Assembly: GCA_025201765.1 (NCBI GenBank)
Contig: MU623345.1
Location: 248,001-312,000, forward strand
From: Daldinia sp. FL1419
Taxonomy: Eukaryota > Ascomycota > Sordariomycetes > Xylariales > Hypoxylaceae
Reading direction: 5' to 3'
Length of the DNA: 64,000 nt
Shown here: positions 24,900 to 35,821 of the stretch, one piece after another
Numbering within the stretch: the first letter of the stretch is position 1
Layout: each line of letters opens with the position of its first letter
The notes under the pieces: model-generated
Database searches by the model: none
What the model was told of the DNA's origin: nothing
What the model saw: only the letters and a program-made list of their open reading frames with translations
Program-made: the position numbers and the translations under genes

Positions 24900-25526
24900 G
24901 ACAAGGCGAGTAAGGTAGGTTGTACGGTATGTCGTACTTGGCGGTATGAATGAGCGACAAGACGCTGCTAAGATAGGAATCTTTTTTTTTTTTTTTAACA
25001 AAAATTTAAGGTTGATAAGGTGATATCACCGCTGCCGGCCGGTTTAGCGCGTCCCTAGTCCCGATAGCCCCGCCTAGAATTCTTCCAGCTGGTACATAGT
25101 ATCTAGGTTAACCACCTAGGTAGGTATTAGTATGTACCTGTCTTACGGTATAGAAATAGTTTAATCTATACAATTCAAGACTCATAGCAAATATATCCTA
25201 TATATAGGTAGTCTTACTTAATCTATTATACTTGAATAGCCTATTATAATTTAAATCCATGTCCTAAGAAAAGAATGAGTAGAATCTCATGCCCCGGAAA
25301 TGAAGTAAACTTTGTGTAACTAAATATACAATAGTTAGGTACTGGTTTAAACTTTATAGTGCATACAGCAGAGACAGGGGTGATCGAGGGTGGTAGGGAT
25401 CAGGTGGCGCTAAAAATAAGACCCTGTCCATCACGGCTGCACAGTCACGTCCACTTACAAAGTCTCAAGACTCAAGACGCGTACCAAACTTATATCATTA
25501 ATAAACCCCAAGATTCACATGCAACC
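24900..25526. promoter_or_regulatory. Divergent spacer between the PPR gene and ORC3
   Basis: This 627-bp region holds both 5' flanks. A T14 tract lies at about 24983-24997 next to the PPR gene. ACCTAGGT lies at 25114-25121. AT content is high from 25130 to 25350, with several TATA-like strings. No specific factor site is assigned. Confidence 0.4.
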
Positions 25527-27928
25527 ATGGCAATTGACGAGTCATTGAAAGAAATTTATGAGGAGAAACAGCACCAGGTAATACTACTAAATCTATCGTC
25601 GATATAGTCGGAACCAGAGTTAATAAAAATTAGGCTGCCTACATCTTTGACCCCTTAGAGGGAGCCGACAGCGCAAGTAGACCTGCAAAAAGGAGAAAGG
25701 TGTCAAATCGGCCAAGCAAGGCAGAAACTCGGGAACAAAATGCTCCCCTAATATTCCAGCCCCTTTTTGGCGGTTCGGAGGACGAACGCTGCGTTCGGCT
25801 TCGTCAACAATTATTTGAGGCGTCTTGGTCCCAAATCGATGAGAGAATCCAAGTTAGTTACTACTAACCATATGCCATATACGACGCTGAAGAATGATAA
25901 CTCACAATCATGGATAGCGTATACTCCGAATGACAAACCAGTCTACATTAGATCAGGTCACTTCATTTTTACAAACAGTTCCCGATCATGCACCCATGGG
26001 CAAGATCCCTTCTGCCTTCATCATCACCGGTCCAAACTTGGCTTCTCAGGATCTCCTGTTTGAGCAATTATCGGAAGCTCTGCAGGCCCAAGTAGATGCG
26101 AAGGTTGTGCGGTTAAGATCTAGCGATGCATATAATCTGAAAGCTGTCCTGAAAAAGATTATACATAGTGTGACAGCCAGAGAGACAGACGACGAAAACG
26201 ACCTGGAGTCGGCTACGGGCAAAGATGTAAGTCAACCCTCGGTTCAACTCTGCCTATAACTCATTTCTGACTCACGTTCTAGGGACACAAATATCTAAAC
26301 TACGACCTCGAGGCCCTTTACGCTCATCTCAAGGCTAACCCTCGTCGCCATATCGGTATCGCCTTTCAAGACAGTGAAGCTTTTGAAAGCGGTCTCCTGT
26401 CGGATCTCATTTCACTTTTTAGGTTAGTACTTTTTAACAATTTTCCATTTCCTATAACTAACTCGACCTTCAGCTCATGGCTTGACCGAATCCCATTCTC
26501 TTTACTCTTCGGAGTAGCTACCTCAGTAGAGCTATTCCAAGCACGACTCCTAAAGTCTACTTGCCAATGTCTCTATGGGGATCAATTTGACGTTGAACAG
26601 TCAGCATCGATTATCGAGAAGATCTTCAAAGCTGCCATCGCACACTCCGAGGTTCCACTGCGATTAGGTTCTTCCCTCGTCCACAATCTTCTAGACCGCC
26701 AACGAGATCAAGCGTCAAGCATACCAGTTTTCGCAAGCTCACTAAAGGTAAGTCTCGTGCATATCAAATAAGTGTAGAATTCTAACGCTTCTAGTATGCT
26801 TACATGTGTCACTTCTACTCAAATCCTTTAACAGTTTTCTTATCCGATAGCATAGAGGATAGTATGCTCCAAGAAGGGCACTTGGAAGCAGTGCGATACC
26901 TGCCATCTTTTCGTCGACACGTAGAAAAAGTTATCGAAAGGGGCGAAATAACGCAAGCTAGATTGCTTCTCGATGATGATAGTCACCTCCGGACGCTTCT
27001 AAGGACTTGCCTGCAGGACTCTCGCCGCTGGTCATTAGATCTTCTACGTAGACTTAAGATATTGACCGCTGGTAACGTTTTGTCGACTGATTTTGCCACG
27101 CTCTACCTAGATGCCCTAGCTCGTGGAATCGACTCGGAGCGAATCGACCAGTTTACAGAATTAATAAAGCGAATACAACCTACAGATAGTATCGCGTTTC
27201 TGACTCAAACGATATCAGATATCGAAAATGGAGATTCCAACCTGGGCTTAGATGCGTGGGCTGACGAAGCCAAGGAATCAGTCTCATATCTTACTAGCTT
27301 ATTGTCTAGCATCAAAGACTTACAAACAAGCGCAGAACAACGAGGAAATGTTCTTCGAAGTAAATATGGCGGGCAAACTAAAGTCTTGCGGACGACCGTT
27401 GTCGCTCAAAAAGTCCAGCTAAGCGAAGACACAGCAGCTCTTACGGACGAAGACAAGGCTTATACTGACCTTATGGATCAGCTCGTCGAATACTTAAAGG
27501 AGAACCTCAGCAGCGACAGCGCAAAGGACAATCTCTTTAATGAGCTTTGGTTCTTTGATTCAAAATCACCTTACAGGGATGTATTCATCCCACGACCAAG
27601 AGGGATTGTCGAGCGAGCATTGTCACGTCCCCACGATTATCTCAATTGTTCTTGTTGCGAGACAAAGGAGGACGGCATCATGCCATCGCTCCCTACGGTA
27701 GCCGTCTTATATCAACTCTATCTTGAGACTGGCTCCCTAGTCAATGTAGCCGATCTTTGGTCCGCTTATTACGGGATCGTTGGCGAAGAGAATGAGGTCG
27801 GGCTCGATGAACGATCCGCACTTGTTTTATTTTATCGCGGCTTGGCCGAGATGAAAGCTATGGGTCTTGTTAAGCAAAGTAGGAAGAAGGCGGACCATAT
27901 TGCCAAAATCGCTTGGAAGGGGCTTTAG
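25527..27928 (+). CDS. ORC3: Origin recognition complex subunit 3
   Basis: Orc3 is a subunit of the six-protein complex that marks replication origins. Six exons are predicted: 25527..25577, 25634..25852, 25918..26226, 26283..26422, 26474..26747 and 26795..27928, with introns of 56, 65, 56, 51 and 47 nt, giving about 708 residues. The start is in good Kozak context (ACCATGG). A nucleotide-binding-like segment (FIITGPNLASQDLLFEQL) lacks the Lys of a true P-loop, as expected for Orc3. The family's signature joins across the last intron as SLKYAYMCHFYSNPL. The C-terminus has the winged-helix end (LYLETGSLVNVADLWSAYY, then KADHIAKIAWKGL). All introns lie in the first half of the coding region. 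Confidence in the family is high. The second intron's acceptor is set by a stop codon in the preceding frame. Confidence 0.92.
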
Positions 27929-27952
27929 AGGTAGTAGTAAAGACATGCAAAA

Positions 27953-28309
27953 TTGGACCGAAAATTAGACCATCTAAAGAAATTGTCCAAAATAGTAGTA
28001 TGTTTTATTTTGTTTTGTTTTGTTTTGTTACATTCAGCTTGTCAGCTGACACAATGGCAGCTCTATGAAGAAGAAATAGATAGATTAGCTCTTGCAGCCG
28101 TCCATAGAGGAACTATTTACATCCCTAATATGCCTTTAGGTACTGTTCGGTATGAAAGACTTCGAACGTGGTTAGACAAAGCTCCGTTTAGACACATGGC
28201 AACGCTAATAAACAAAGAATGGAATCGATCGAAGTGCGACACTCAGAAGCGTCGAGCACTTGACAAAGAAGTAGTTCACCAACTTCGTACATACAAGAAG
28301 AAACGGTAG
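27953..28309 (+). other. Unassigned ORF directly after ORC3, possible exon or small gene
   Basis: An open frame of about 118 codons lies 24 bp after the ORC3 stop and in the same frame, separated by several stop codons (TAG, TAG, TAA). It has no ATG near its beginning. Its first in-frame ATG is deep inside (in NMPLGTVRYERLRTW). The part after 28045 looks protein-like: charged, with an amphipathic helical pattern and a Lys-rich end (LRTYKKKR). A (TTTTG)n tract followed by CATTCAG at about 28001-28037 looks like an intron 3' end, so this could be a terminal exon of a transcript whose start I could not find. I do not recognise the family. It may also be noise. Confidence 0.3.
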
Positions 28310-28857
28310 CCGCCCTCGAATGTACGAGGACTCTCCTACGACTTCATCCCAGCAGCTGCGTAGTTGACTAGAAAAAACCCAAGTGCTCTTTTTTCTCCTA
28401 ACGTCTCATCATATAAAACTTACCATTCGCCCATAGCTGCTGGCGGCTAGACACAATACAATTGTCGAAGGCCTATTTTAAATAATTGAAAATCTAGAAG
28501 CGAAGAAGAGCGGATCTTGTACGAGCCTTCTTATTTTTTTATCTATTTTATTTTTTATCTTTATCATCGTCGTCGTTACTTTGGTGTTGTCATCGTTCAT
28601 TCACTCATTTTAAACGCCTACCCTGTCTCATAAGACAGAACATCTTGAGCTATCACATTACACCGAACGAGCCAAATACAAAACTATACAAGATTGTTGA
28701 ATTTGCTTTCTAGAAAAAAACCTCGTCGATCAGGTCACAAAATCATCATCAGACCGAAGAAGAATTGCCGCATTCCATCAAGCAGTTAGGGTCGTCTCGT
28801 CCACCTATCGACCAAATTTCCCACCACCATAGCAACTTGACTCCTTTCAACATTCCA
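28310..28857. other. Intergenic, leader of the 28858 gene
   Basis: A 548-bp AT- and pyrimidine-rich stretch with no gene. T-rich tracts near 28530-28620 are typical of a fungal promoter or leader. Confidence 0.45.
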
Positions 28858-29358
28858 ATGGAAAACCAAACCCACAACCAACTGCCTCCGGCCCTCGGCG
28901 ACCGGCGCGCAGCCCAGAACCCCGCGTTCCGGGAGAAGCTGCGGCAAATGGCGCTCCCGCTGGCCCCCCTAGTGCAGCTATCCACGGGAGACATCCACCA
29001 ATCCTTCCCACAGACGCTCCTCAACTTCTGGCTCCTAACAGACTCGGAGCTCGAGGAGCTCGCGCACTTCTACCACCAGCGCACCCCGTGCCAATGGACA
29101 TTCCACTACCCCTGCCCCATCGTCTGGTCCTCCGACATGTCCCTGGAGGAGAAAAGGCGGCGAATCGGACGCTTCATCGGGCTGCGCGGCTGCGAGACGC
29201 CTACCACGGCGACAGCGGCGGCAAACAACCCCAGAAGCAACACGTCCGCGCCCGCCAGGAGCCTGACCGAGGAGGAGCTCCTAGACCGGGCCAGACAAGC
29301 GCGGCTCTACTCGAGCGACGAGGAGGCGTGGAGGAGGAAGTTCCGCTGGTACGAATAG
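28858..29358 (+). CDS. Small GC-rich protein of unknown function
   Basis: A single exon of 166 residues is predicted from the ATG at 28858 (CCAATGG context). The frame stays open 31 codons upstream but without an ATG. The protein is helix-rich and charged, with MALPLAPLVQLSTGDIHQSF, then LLNFWLLTDSELEELAHFYH, then a Trp/Pro block (CQWTFHYPCPIVWSSDMS), a low-complexity Thr/Ala linker and a C-terminal SDEEAWRRKFRWYE. There are no membrane segments or signal peptide. The third positions are strongly GC-rich, unlike the flanking AT-rich DNA and ORC3. No family is recognised, so it is annotated as hypothetical. A real gene is likely because of the codon bias and the clear start context. Confidence 0.6.
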   Translation: MENQTHNQLPPALGDRRAAQNPAFREKLRQMALPLAPLVQLSTGDIHQSFPQTLLNFWLLTDSELEELAHFYHQRTPCQWTFHYPCPIVWSSDMSLEEKRRRIGRFIGLRGCETPTTATAAANNPRSNTSAPARSLTEEELLDRARQARLYSSDEEAWRRKFRWYE

Positions 29359-29805
29359 GTGGTTGGTAGATGGAACATAGTTAGCTGCTTGGGCGGCTGG
29401 TAGGAAAAGACGACGAGCTTTGAAAGGAAGGGGAAGAGGAGAAATATAGAGGTTAATAGGGGATGTGTTGTTTTACCTATGCTTCTCTACGGTCACTAAA
29501 CTGAAACTATTTATTTAATATGAGCACTTGCAGAAAACATATGTCTTCTTCTTGCCCGTTGCGTGCTATTTTCGTGAAACTTGCAAAAGATCTAGGTAGT
29601 CAACGAGATGAAATCAAGAATAGGTCTGTAGAGGGATTAGAAGTTCAGAGGTTGCCTTGGCATTGTTTTTAACACAATGAAGGGGGTCATTTAATACAAT
29701 CACGGGATTTATAACTCATTGGTGTTGAATAGTAGATTATCTATGCACTAGGTTAGAGATGTATGTATCTACCGCCGGCTTCTAAGCGCCATAATTCGGG
29801 TAAAC
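29359..29805. other. Convergent 3' region before RPN13
   Basis: This 447-bp spacer sits between two convergent genes. It is AT-rich with no ORF worth noting and no repeat of interest. Confidence 0.5.
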
Positions 29806-31365
29806 CTATTTCTTCTGTACACTCTTCTTAACACCCTCCACAAATGCTTCCACCGCATCTCCGCCTCCCAGAGGCATCTGGCCTCCTCTCAAGTAACCTC
29901 CGTTCTCCACAGGAACGGAGAGCGCGTCCGCAATGCTAGGCAAACCACCATCCCGGATCGCCATCGTCAGACTCGTCAAACTCTGGTGGAACTGAGGACT
30001 TCGTAGAACCTTCTCCAACAACGCCTTCTTCTGGCCAAGACTCATGGCCTCCTTAGCCGCTTGTATCGCCGCAGCAGTCGGCTCCGCTGTACTATCGCCT
30101 TCATCCGCCTGCTGGGACAACACTAAGACCGAAGGGGGCAAGAAATTAAGCAAATTGTCCACCTGCTCCTCCGTAGCCTGTCGAGCCATAGGCACAGTAA
30201 CGGGCGGCGTCAGAAGATCCGAAAGGAGCGGGTACAATTTCCCTTCCCCTTGGTTCCCTCCGGCAGCACCAGCCCCTCCCCTCAACGAATCCAAGAAATT
30301 TCTCACTGCAGCAGCAGCATCGGGAGTTCCGGAGGCAGCACTAACAAGACGTCAGCGCAGGCTCTCTGGCAAATGGGTAAACAGATATATAAATAAAACA
30401 AATAGGCAGCAAGCAAAAATGACGAAGAGATATATTATTTCCCATTTTGCGGGTTTTGTATCTCTAGAATTACATGGAAGCCCGTCAGGCCGAAACCTCC
30501 GGGCGGATTTGGGCTAGCTTTTTTTTTGTTGTAGCTGTGGTTGTCAAACGCATGTATGCAATGTTTCTCGCCCCGGATCCTCTTTCAAACGCCGCAAACG
30601 AAAGATCAGGAAACACCTACGCTCTACCACCGTCGGCACCGCCTTCTCGCGCTCCCTCGCCCTCGTCCCGTACATCGCCGCCGGTCGCGCCGGGGCCAGC
30701 GCCACCGCTGGCTCCGCGGGGTTCGCTAACGTCCTCCATGGTCTCGTCGGCATCGTCGCCACGTCGGTCATCGTTGTCGCTGTTATTAATAGAGGCTAGT
30801 TCTCGCACAACATTGACCTCTTCGCCCTGGAGTAGCTTGTCGACGATCTCGCCGATCTTGAGGTCTCGGGGGCTGTACCAGCTTGGGTTGCCGCTTCGGC
30901 CTTGGGGTTTCGATTGCAGGTAGAAGATGTAGCGCTGGGAGGAGGAAAGGAACTTGAGGATGAAGATGCGACCGTTGGGCTTGACGGCATCGTTCGGTTG
31001 GGTTTTCGGGTCGTATGGTACGAAGTGGCCGTCCGTCGGTACCATGACGAGGTCTAACTCGGGCTCGTCGACGGGCGCGCTGCGTTCCCTCCAGCAAAAG
31101 TGAAGTAAATCTAGAGAAGTGTAAGCAATTAGGTATAGGCACGACCGACGTAGATTTCTAGGTGCCTCATACCATCTTCGGAGTAAAGATAGATATAGCC
31201 GGGCTGTTCTAAAGGCTTGACCTTGAAAGGTCTACTTGAAGCCTAGAAATATGATGAGTCGTTTGATCTCCAAAAGACCAATTAGCTTAAGCTAAGTGAC
31301 TTAGGTACACATACATTTACATCACAACGGCCAGCTTTGAATGTTATAATAGGTGTTATAGACAT
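29806..31365 (-). CDS. RPN13: Proteasomal ubiquitin receptor Rpn13/ADRM1
   Basis: Rpn13 sits on the 19S regulatory particle, binds ubiquitin through its PRU domain and, where present, recruits the deubiquitinase UCH37. Four exons are predicted: 31365..31321, 31242..31173, 31110..30621 and 30340..29806, with introns of 78, 62 and 280 nt, giving about 379 residues. The start reads MSITPIITFKAGRCD. The PRU domain continues through SRPFKVKPLEQPGYIYLYSE and HFCWRER, then NGRIFILKFLSSSQRYIFYL. An acidic, Gly-rich linker follows. The last exon holds the helical C-terminal domain (UCH37-binding/DEUBAD type, with LPPSVLVL and FHQSLTSLTMAIRDGGL). Length and order match fungal Rpn13. The third intron's donor is GTAGGT. 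Confidence 0.93.
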
Positions 31366-31948
31366 TTTGGGCAAATGATTCCCGTCGGAATGGTTGTACG
31401 AAGGTATTTGCTGGGTTTGGAAAATAAGATAGGAGAAATGGAAGAAATGGGTTGTTTAAATGTTAATTACGTGACGCTTGTTGAGAAGCTGGATGCAAGG
31501 CTGCAGGAAGCTTCGTCAAGTAGATGCAAGAGCTCGCTCACAGTTTAGCTTACCTAATAGCTACGTCGATGCGTGTAGGTACCTGGTACCATAAGTCTAT
31601 CCTAGGTACCCACATGAAGGGCAATTAGGTTCTACATACGGCAGCCCGAGGCTCTAAAGATTACATAAGACAAGCCGAACGTATGCGCTGTGGCTTATCT
31701 TCGGAATTCTGTTCAAAAGCCTTATCAGCAAGTACACAAGCCACAAATATACCTAAGAGCAGGCCCCACCTTAACGCATAGATTAGATTTCGAACGGTGG
31801 CACCAGGGCTTCGCCTAAGCCCACAACTGAATTGATCTTTTTGCGCAAAGTGGAATTTCTGACCTCGCATCATCAACCACAACGAGGAACCTTGACAATT
31901 TCCCCCTTCAACCCACCACAACCACTCGTCCCCCGACAACCCTTCACG
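31366..31948. promoter_or_regulatory. Divergent spacer between RPN13 and RPL6
   Basis: This 583-bp region holds both promoters. It contains GTAGGTACCTGGTACC near 31577 and CCTAGGTACC near 31600, relatives of the window-wide ACCTAGGT element. The half next to RPL6 is C-rich (CCCCCTTCAACCCACCACAACC near 31905), as often seen just upstream of highly expressed fungal genes. Confidence 0.4.
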
Positions 31949-32899
31949 ATGTCGCAGCCGAGCACACAGAAGACGTTCGGGAAGTCGACCCGGGAGGTCC
32001 CTCACCATTCCCAGAAGGCCCAGAAGTGGTATCCCGCCGATGATGAATCCAAGCCCAAGACGGTAAGTTTTATTGAACAGCAATTCAAAAGACAATTCGA
32101 GTTTTGATGGGATTTTTTCTGTGGTATTCGCAACATGAAATGGTGGATTTGGGTATTTTTTAGAAAAAAAAATGTTGTGATCGTGGTCAAATCGGTCTCG
32201 AATTCCGAGGCTCTCTCCAAATCCTACGTTGAATTTCAATTACGGAATTGTGCAGATGGACGCACACGAGCAATGTCCTGGGCGAACTTGATTACTTTAT
32301 CACCACTAGTTTTTCGAACTTGCATCGCTAACTCAACAACATCAACAGGTCCGCAAGGCCCTCCGCCCCTGGGCTCCGCGAAAGTCGCTACAGCCCGGTA
32401 CCGTGCTTATCCTTCTAGCCGGCCGCTTCCGAGGCAAGCGTGTCGTCCTCCTGAAGACCCTCGAAGAGGGTGTCCTCCTCGTTACCGGCCCCTTCAAGAT
32501 CAACGGCGTTCCCCTACGACGAGTCAACTCCCGATACGTCATCGCCACCTCCTACAAGATCGACCTTTCCGGCTTAGAACAGGCTAAGGTCGACGAGGTT
32601 GCGCAAGCCTCCTACTTTGTCCGCGACAAGGCCAAGGACAAGGCCAGCGAGGAAGCCTTCTTCAAGCAGGGCGAGAAGCCACAGGTACGGACTTAGAACC
32701 AATTTATTGGAACAGAGAGACAGGGAACTAATACGCGATACTACAGAAGAAGGAGATCAGCAGCAGCCGAGCAGCAGACCAGAAGACCATCGACAAGGCT
32801 CTGATCGCCAACATCAAGAAGGTAGACCTCCTGGCCAGCTACCTCGCCAGCTCTTTCAGCCTCCGAAAGGGCGACAAGCCCCACGAGATGCAGTGGTAG
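31949..32899 (+). CDS. RPL6: 60S ribosomal protein eL6 (L6)
   Basis: A structural protein of the large ribosomal subunit. Exons 31949..32062, 32349..32684 and 32747..32899 (introns 286 and 62 nt) give 200 residues, the usual fungal length. The N-terminus [18 protein letters not shown] is followed after the long intron by [20 protein letters not shown] and the KOW-like core [20 protein letters not shown], then [20 protein letters not shown], all conserved eL6 blocks. It ends [11 protein letters not shown] long first intron in a ribosomal protein gene is common in fungi. I checked it for C/D-box snoRNA boxes and saw no convincing pair. It is convergent with DPP3. Confidence 0.96.
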
Positions 32900-33406
32900 A
32901 ACTTCTTTACTACGCGGGGGGTTTTTCTTAGGAGGAAAATTTGTTGCTTTTAGAGAGAGAGAGAACAAAAACACTTTAACGTACATGACTTTGCGGACGG
33001 CGGATCGCGGAACTGGGCTGGCTTTGCCAATTGCATCTGGACGTTGAGGCATCGGTCACATTGATTCTGGCGTCTGTAATCGAGGTTCTAGTCAATAAAC
33101 GACTATCAAGGCAAAAAACTAAAAACAATCTTGGAATTCCCCTCCTCGACGAAGTTATGTGATATATGCGCTACTACTAATATTTCCAAAAGGCAATCCA
33201 TTTTTTTTTTTCACGGGTTGTTAATTCTATTTTATTACGAGTGAAGTTTCAGGGTTCCACGAGTCACGCAACATTAAATGCTCTCTTGCAATTATTCTTA
33301 TTCTTTTTGTAAGAGTGAACTCTTCATACAATACGGGGTGTCGACCGCCTAGAATGCTAGATGCTCATAATATGCTCCTTATCCGAGTAACATGCCCATT
33401 TCTGAG
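32900..33406. other. Convergent 3' region between RPL6 and DPP3
   Basis: This 507-bp spacer is AT-rich with a T11 tract near 33202. There is no gene and no notable repeat. Confidence 0.5.
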
Positions 33407-35821
33407 TTAGACATTTCGTTCCGCCCAGCTCTGAATCATTCCCTCGGGCGTAGCATCATAGTGCTTCAGTGTGACTTTACCAGTCGCCTTGTCTAAGTAG
33501 GTATTGGCTTGCACGAATACCTTGCGAGGCTGCTTGTTGCGCAAGACCTCATTCCTGACCTTCTTACCCCAGAATTCCGGCTCGACGTCCGTCATCTCAG
33601 TGTAGAACTTCGTTCCGGATTCAACGTCGGCAGTGGATTTGTAGATGTGCAACTTTTGGAGGTAATCGCCTACCGCTTTTCGGCCTGCGGTGAGGATCTT
33701 CGAGCGATCCAAGTTGATAGTCAGACCGGTTAGGTCATCTCCCTTATATTCTAGTTTACAGAAGTCATCATCAGCTTCTAGGAAGCACTTAAGAATAGAG
33801 AATCGGGCTTGCGAGTGAGCCTGTCCCCATTTTCTGCTCTTGGGATCCCACATTTCAAGGGATGTAAGGCCACCTCGGGCCATAGAGAGGTAGGAAGCAT
33901 AGAGTACGTCACCCGCTTCGCCGTCCATGTTAACGGAGCCATCTCCAAAGCCGAAGATCTTCAAGATGGGGAATTCACAGCCAAGGTACATGGCAACAAG
34001 TTCTGCACGGCACTCTTCGTATGAACCGGACAAACTACCGAAAACGGAGCTCCATGTTTGGCCAGGTTTGTACCAGGTAGTGATGGGCTTTCCAGTCAGG
34101 GGAGAGATAGGAGGGTTCTCCTTGTCGAAGTTGAACTCTCCTGGGGCGGTTTCTTGCAGTAATTTACCACAGCCGTGTCCCGTGAGCTCATGGAGACCAA
34201 CTAGGATTTCGAAGGAGCCGTCACGGTAGCGTTGGAAAATATCGAGGTCTTTCTCTGCGATGAAAGGAATCTTCTCATTCGGTGCCTTCGCGCTCATGAC
34301 ATTTCCAAGAGATACGTTCTTGAATCCTTCGGTCTGTCTAATATCATCGTAGTTGGGAATGTTAATTCCAATTGGAATACCCGAACCAGCGAATGTTAGG
34401 ACTTCGAGTGACGTGAAATCCGGAGACAGGAAATTGTCCTTCTCGAAATGCTTGTCCCATGGCAAGATTGGAATGAGCCCAGGGGCAGCATCCACGAGTG
34501 CCCCGAAAGCTCGAGTGCGTTCCAGGTTAACCACGGCAGCAAATCCTTCCCACTCAGCCCGGATGCCGGCTGGATCACGGTACGTCTCGATAAAGCCGAC
34601 GTTAGACTCGACCATGGGACCCTTGTCTCGGATCCAGAATCTCTGGCTGTCCTTAAAGGCGAGTAGCGACCCCTCTTCAAAGGATTTTGCGTAGGCCTCG
34701 TACATCTTCTTTTGGGTTTCATTGTCCGCATTTTCTGCGGCCCCTTTTGCACTCGCGGTAACAGCGGCCAGTTCCTCGGAGTAGTCACCATAGACCAGGT
34801 TCACTGTCTTTCCAGCCAACGGGCCGTCCTCTATTTTGAATGACGTTTCCTTGCCAATGTCACCGCCCGCGGGAGGAATAGAGCGAATTGCAGAAGCTAT
34901 CAGGATATCAAATGAGCCATTCTTGTTTTTGACGAGACGGGTGTTTTCCGGAAGCAGTCCTTTCTTCTCCATCCATAACGAGATGGCGTCGATTTCGACC
35001 TTGGTGATATCAGGGGATCCGGGATAGTAAGTGGTCATATGCCCCTGCTCTGGGTAGCCAAGATGCAGCAAGGAAGGATTATCAGCGGAGAAGATGGCGC
35101 CAGAGGTAGCATTGTAGAACTTCTGAGCATCGGGGGATGTTGCCGCGAGTGCGGCAAACGCGGATTCGGGGCACCGCGGAATGAACTTTGCGTCACCGAA
35201 GCTCTTGTAGTTGCCATTGTTTCCCAAGAACTGCGCGGCATACTGCAAGAAGTGATCCAAGTCCTGACCTGTTATTCCGGCTTTGGCCTGGAGCGCTTTC
35301 CAGTCACCACCACTGGTCTTGTGAAGGGCCAATATGAAGTCGAACTGGGATGCGGGTAAGCATATAATAAGGTTACTATAGTACCGGTCAACTTACTATT
35401 GGCTCGGATTCGGGTGAGATTTGTCTCGCCACAATCCGAGTACCCTGGAATGACGCCCTATTCGACTTTATTAGTATACAGTGTTTTTTTTTTTGTTTTT
35501 GTTTTTGCAGGAGTTGTCTAGAATGCTAGGTTACCTGCTGGTGAAATGGGCATATCGTTTTTGTCGATCGGTTAAAGCATCAAAATGCTTCTCTATCTCG
35601 AGTCTTACAACACTAGGGGGTGCATCCGCAAGGTATTGCTGGAGTTCTTGAGCATCCATTTTGGAAGTGAAAGATCGAATCACGAAATTGTTGAAATGTA
35701 GATCGTATTGAGGTTTTAGTGTAATTGGATTTGAAGGTCTTGGAGAAAATCTGGAGGCCAGCAACCTTGACGTTCGGACTATCGAAGGAGTACTTCGAGT
35801 CAAGGAGGAGAATAAGATCAT
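33407..35821 (-). CDS. Dipeptidyl peptidase III (M49 zinc peptidase), with possible mitochondrial N-terminal extension
   Basis: DPP III is a zinc exopeptidase that releases N-terminal dipeptides from short peptides. Exons 35821..35535, 35457..35397 and 35344..33407 (introns 77 and 52 nt) give 761 residues from the first ATG, or 707 from the in-frame ATG at 35659 (MDAQELQQYLADAPP), which is where most family members start. The M49 zinc motif HELTGH lies at residue 447 of the short form and EECRAE at about 505, both close to the human positions. The 54-residue extension (MILFSSLTRSTPSIVRTSRL...) is rich in Ser and Arg and almost free of acid residues, a mitochondrial presequence profile. Both starts may be used. 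The enzyme assignment is firm; dual targeting is an inference. Confidence 0.94.

Noticed and set aside
24900..25001. Upstream extension of the PPR gene frame
   Set aside because: It begins in a poly-T tract and translates to a Lys run. The ATG at 24899 gives a proper presequence.
32063..32348. Intronic snoRNA in the long first intron of RPL6
   Set aside because: A TGATG-like box is present but no convincing D box or terminal stem was found.
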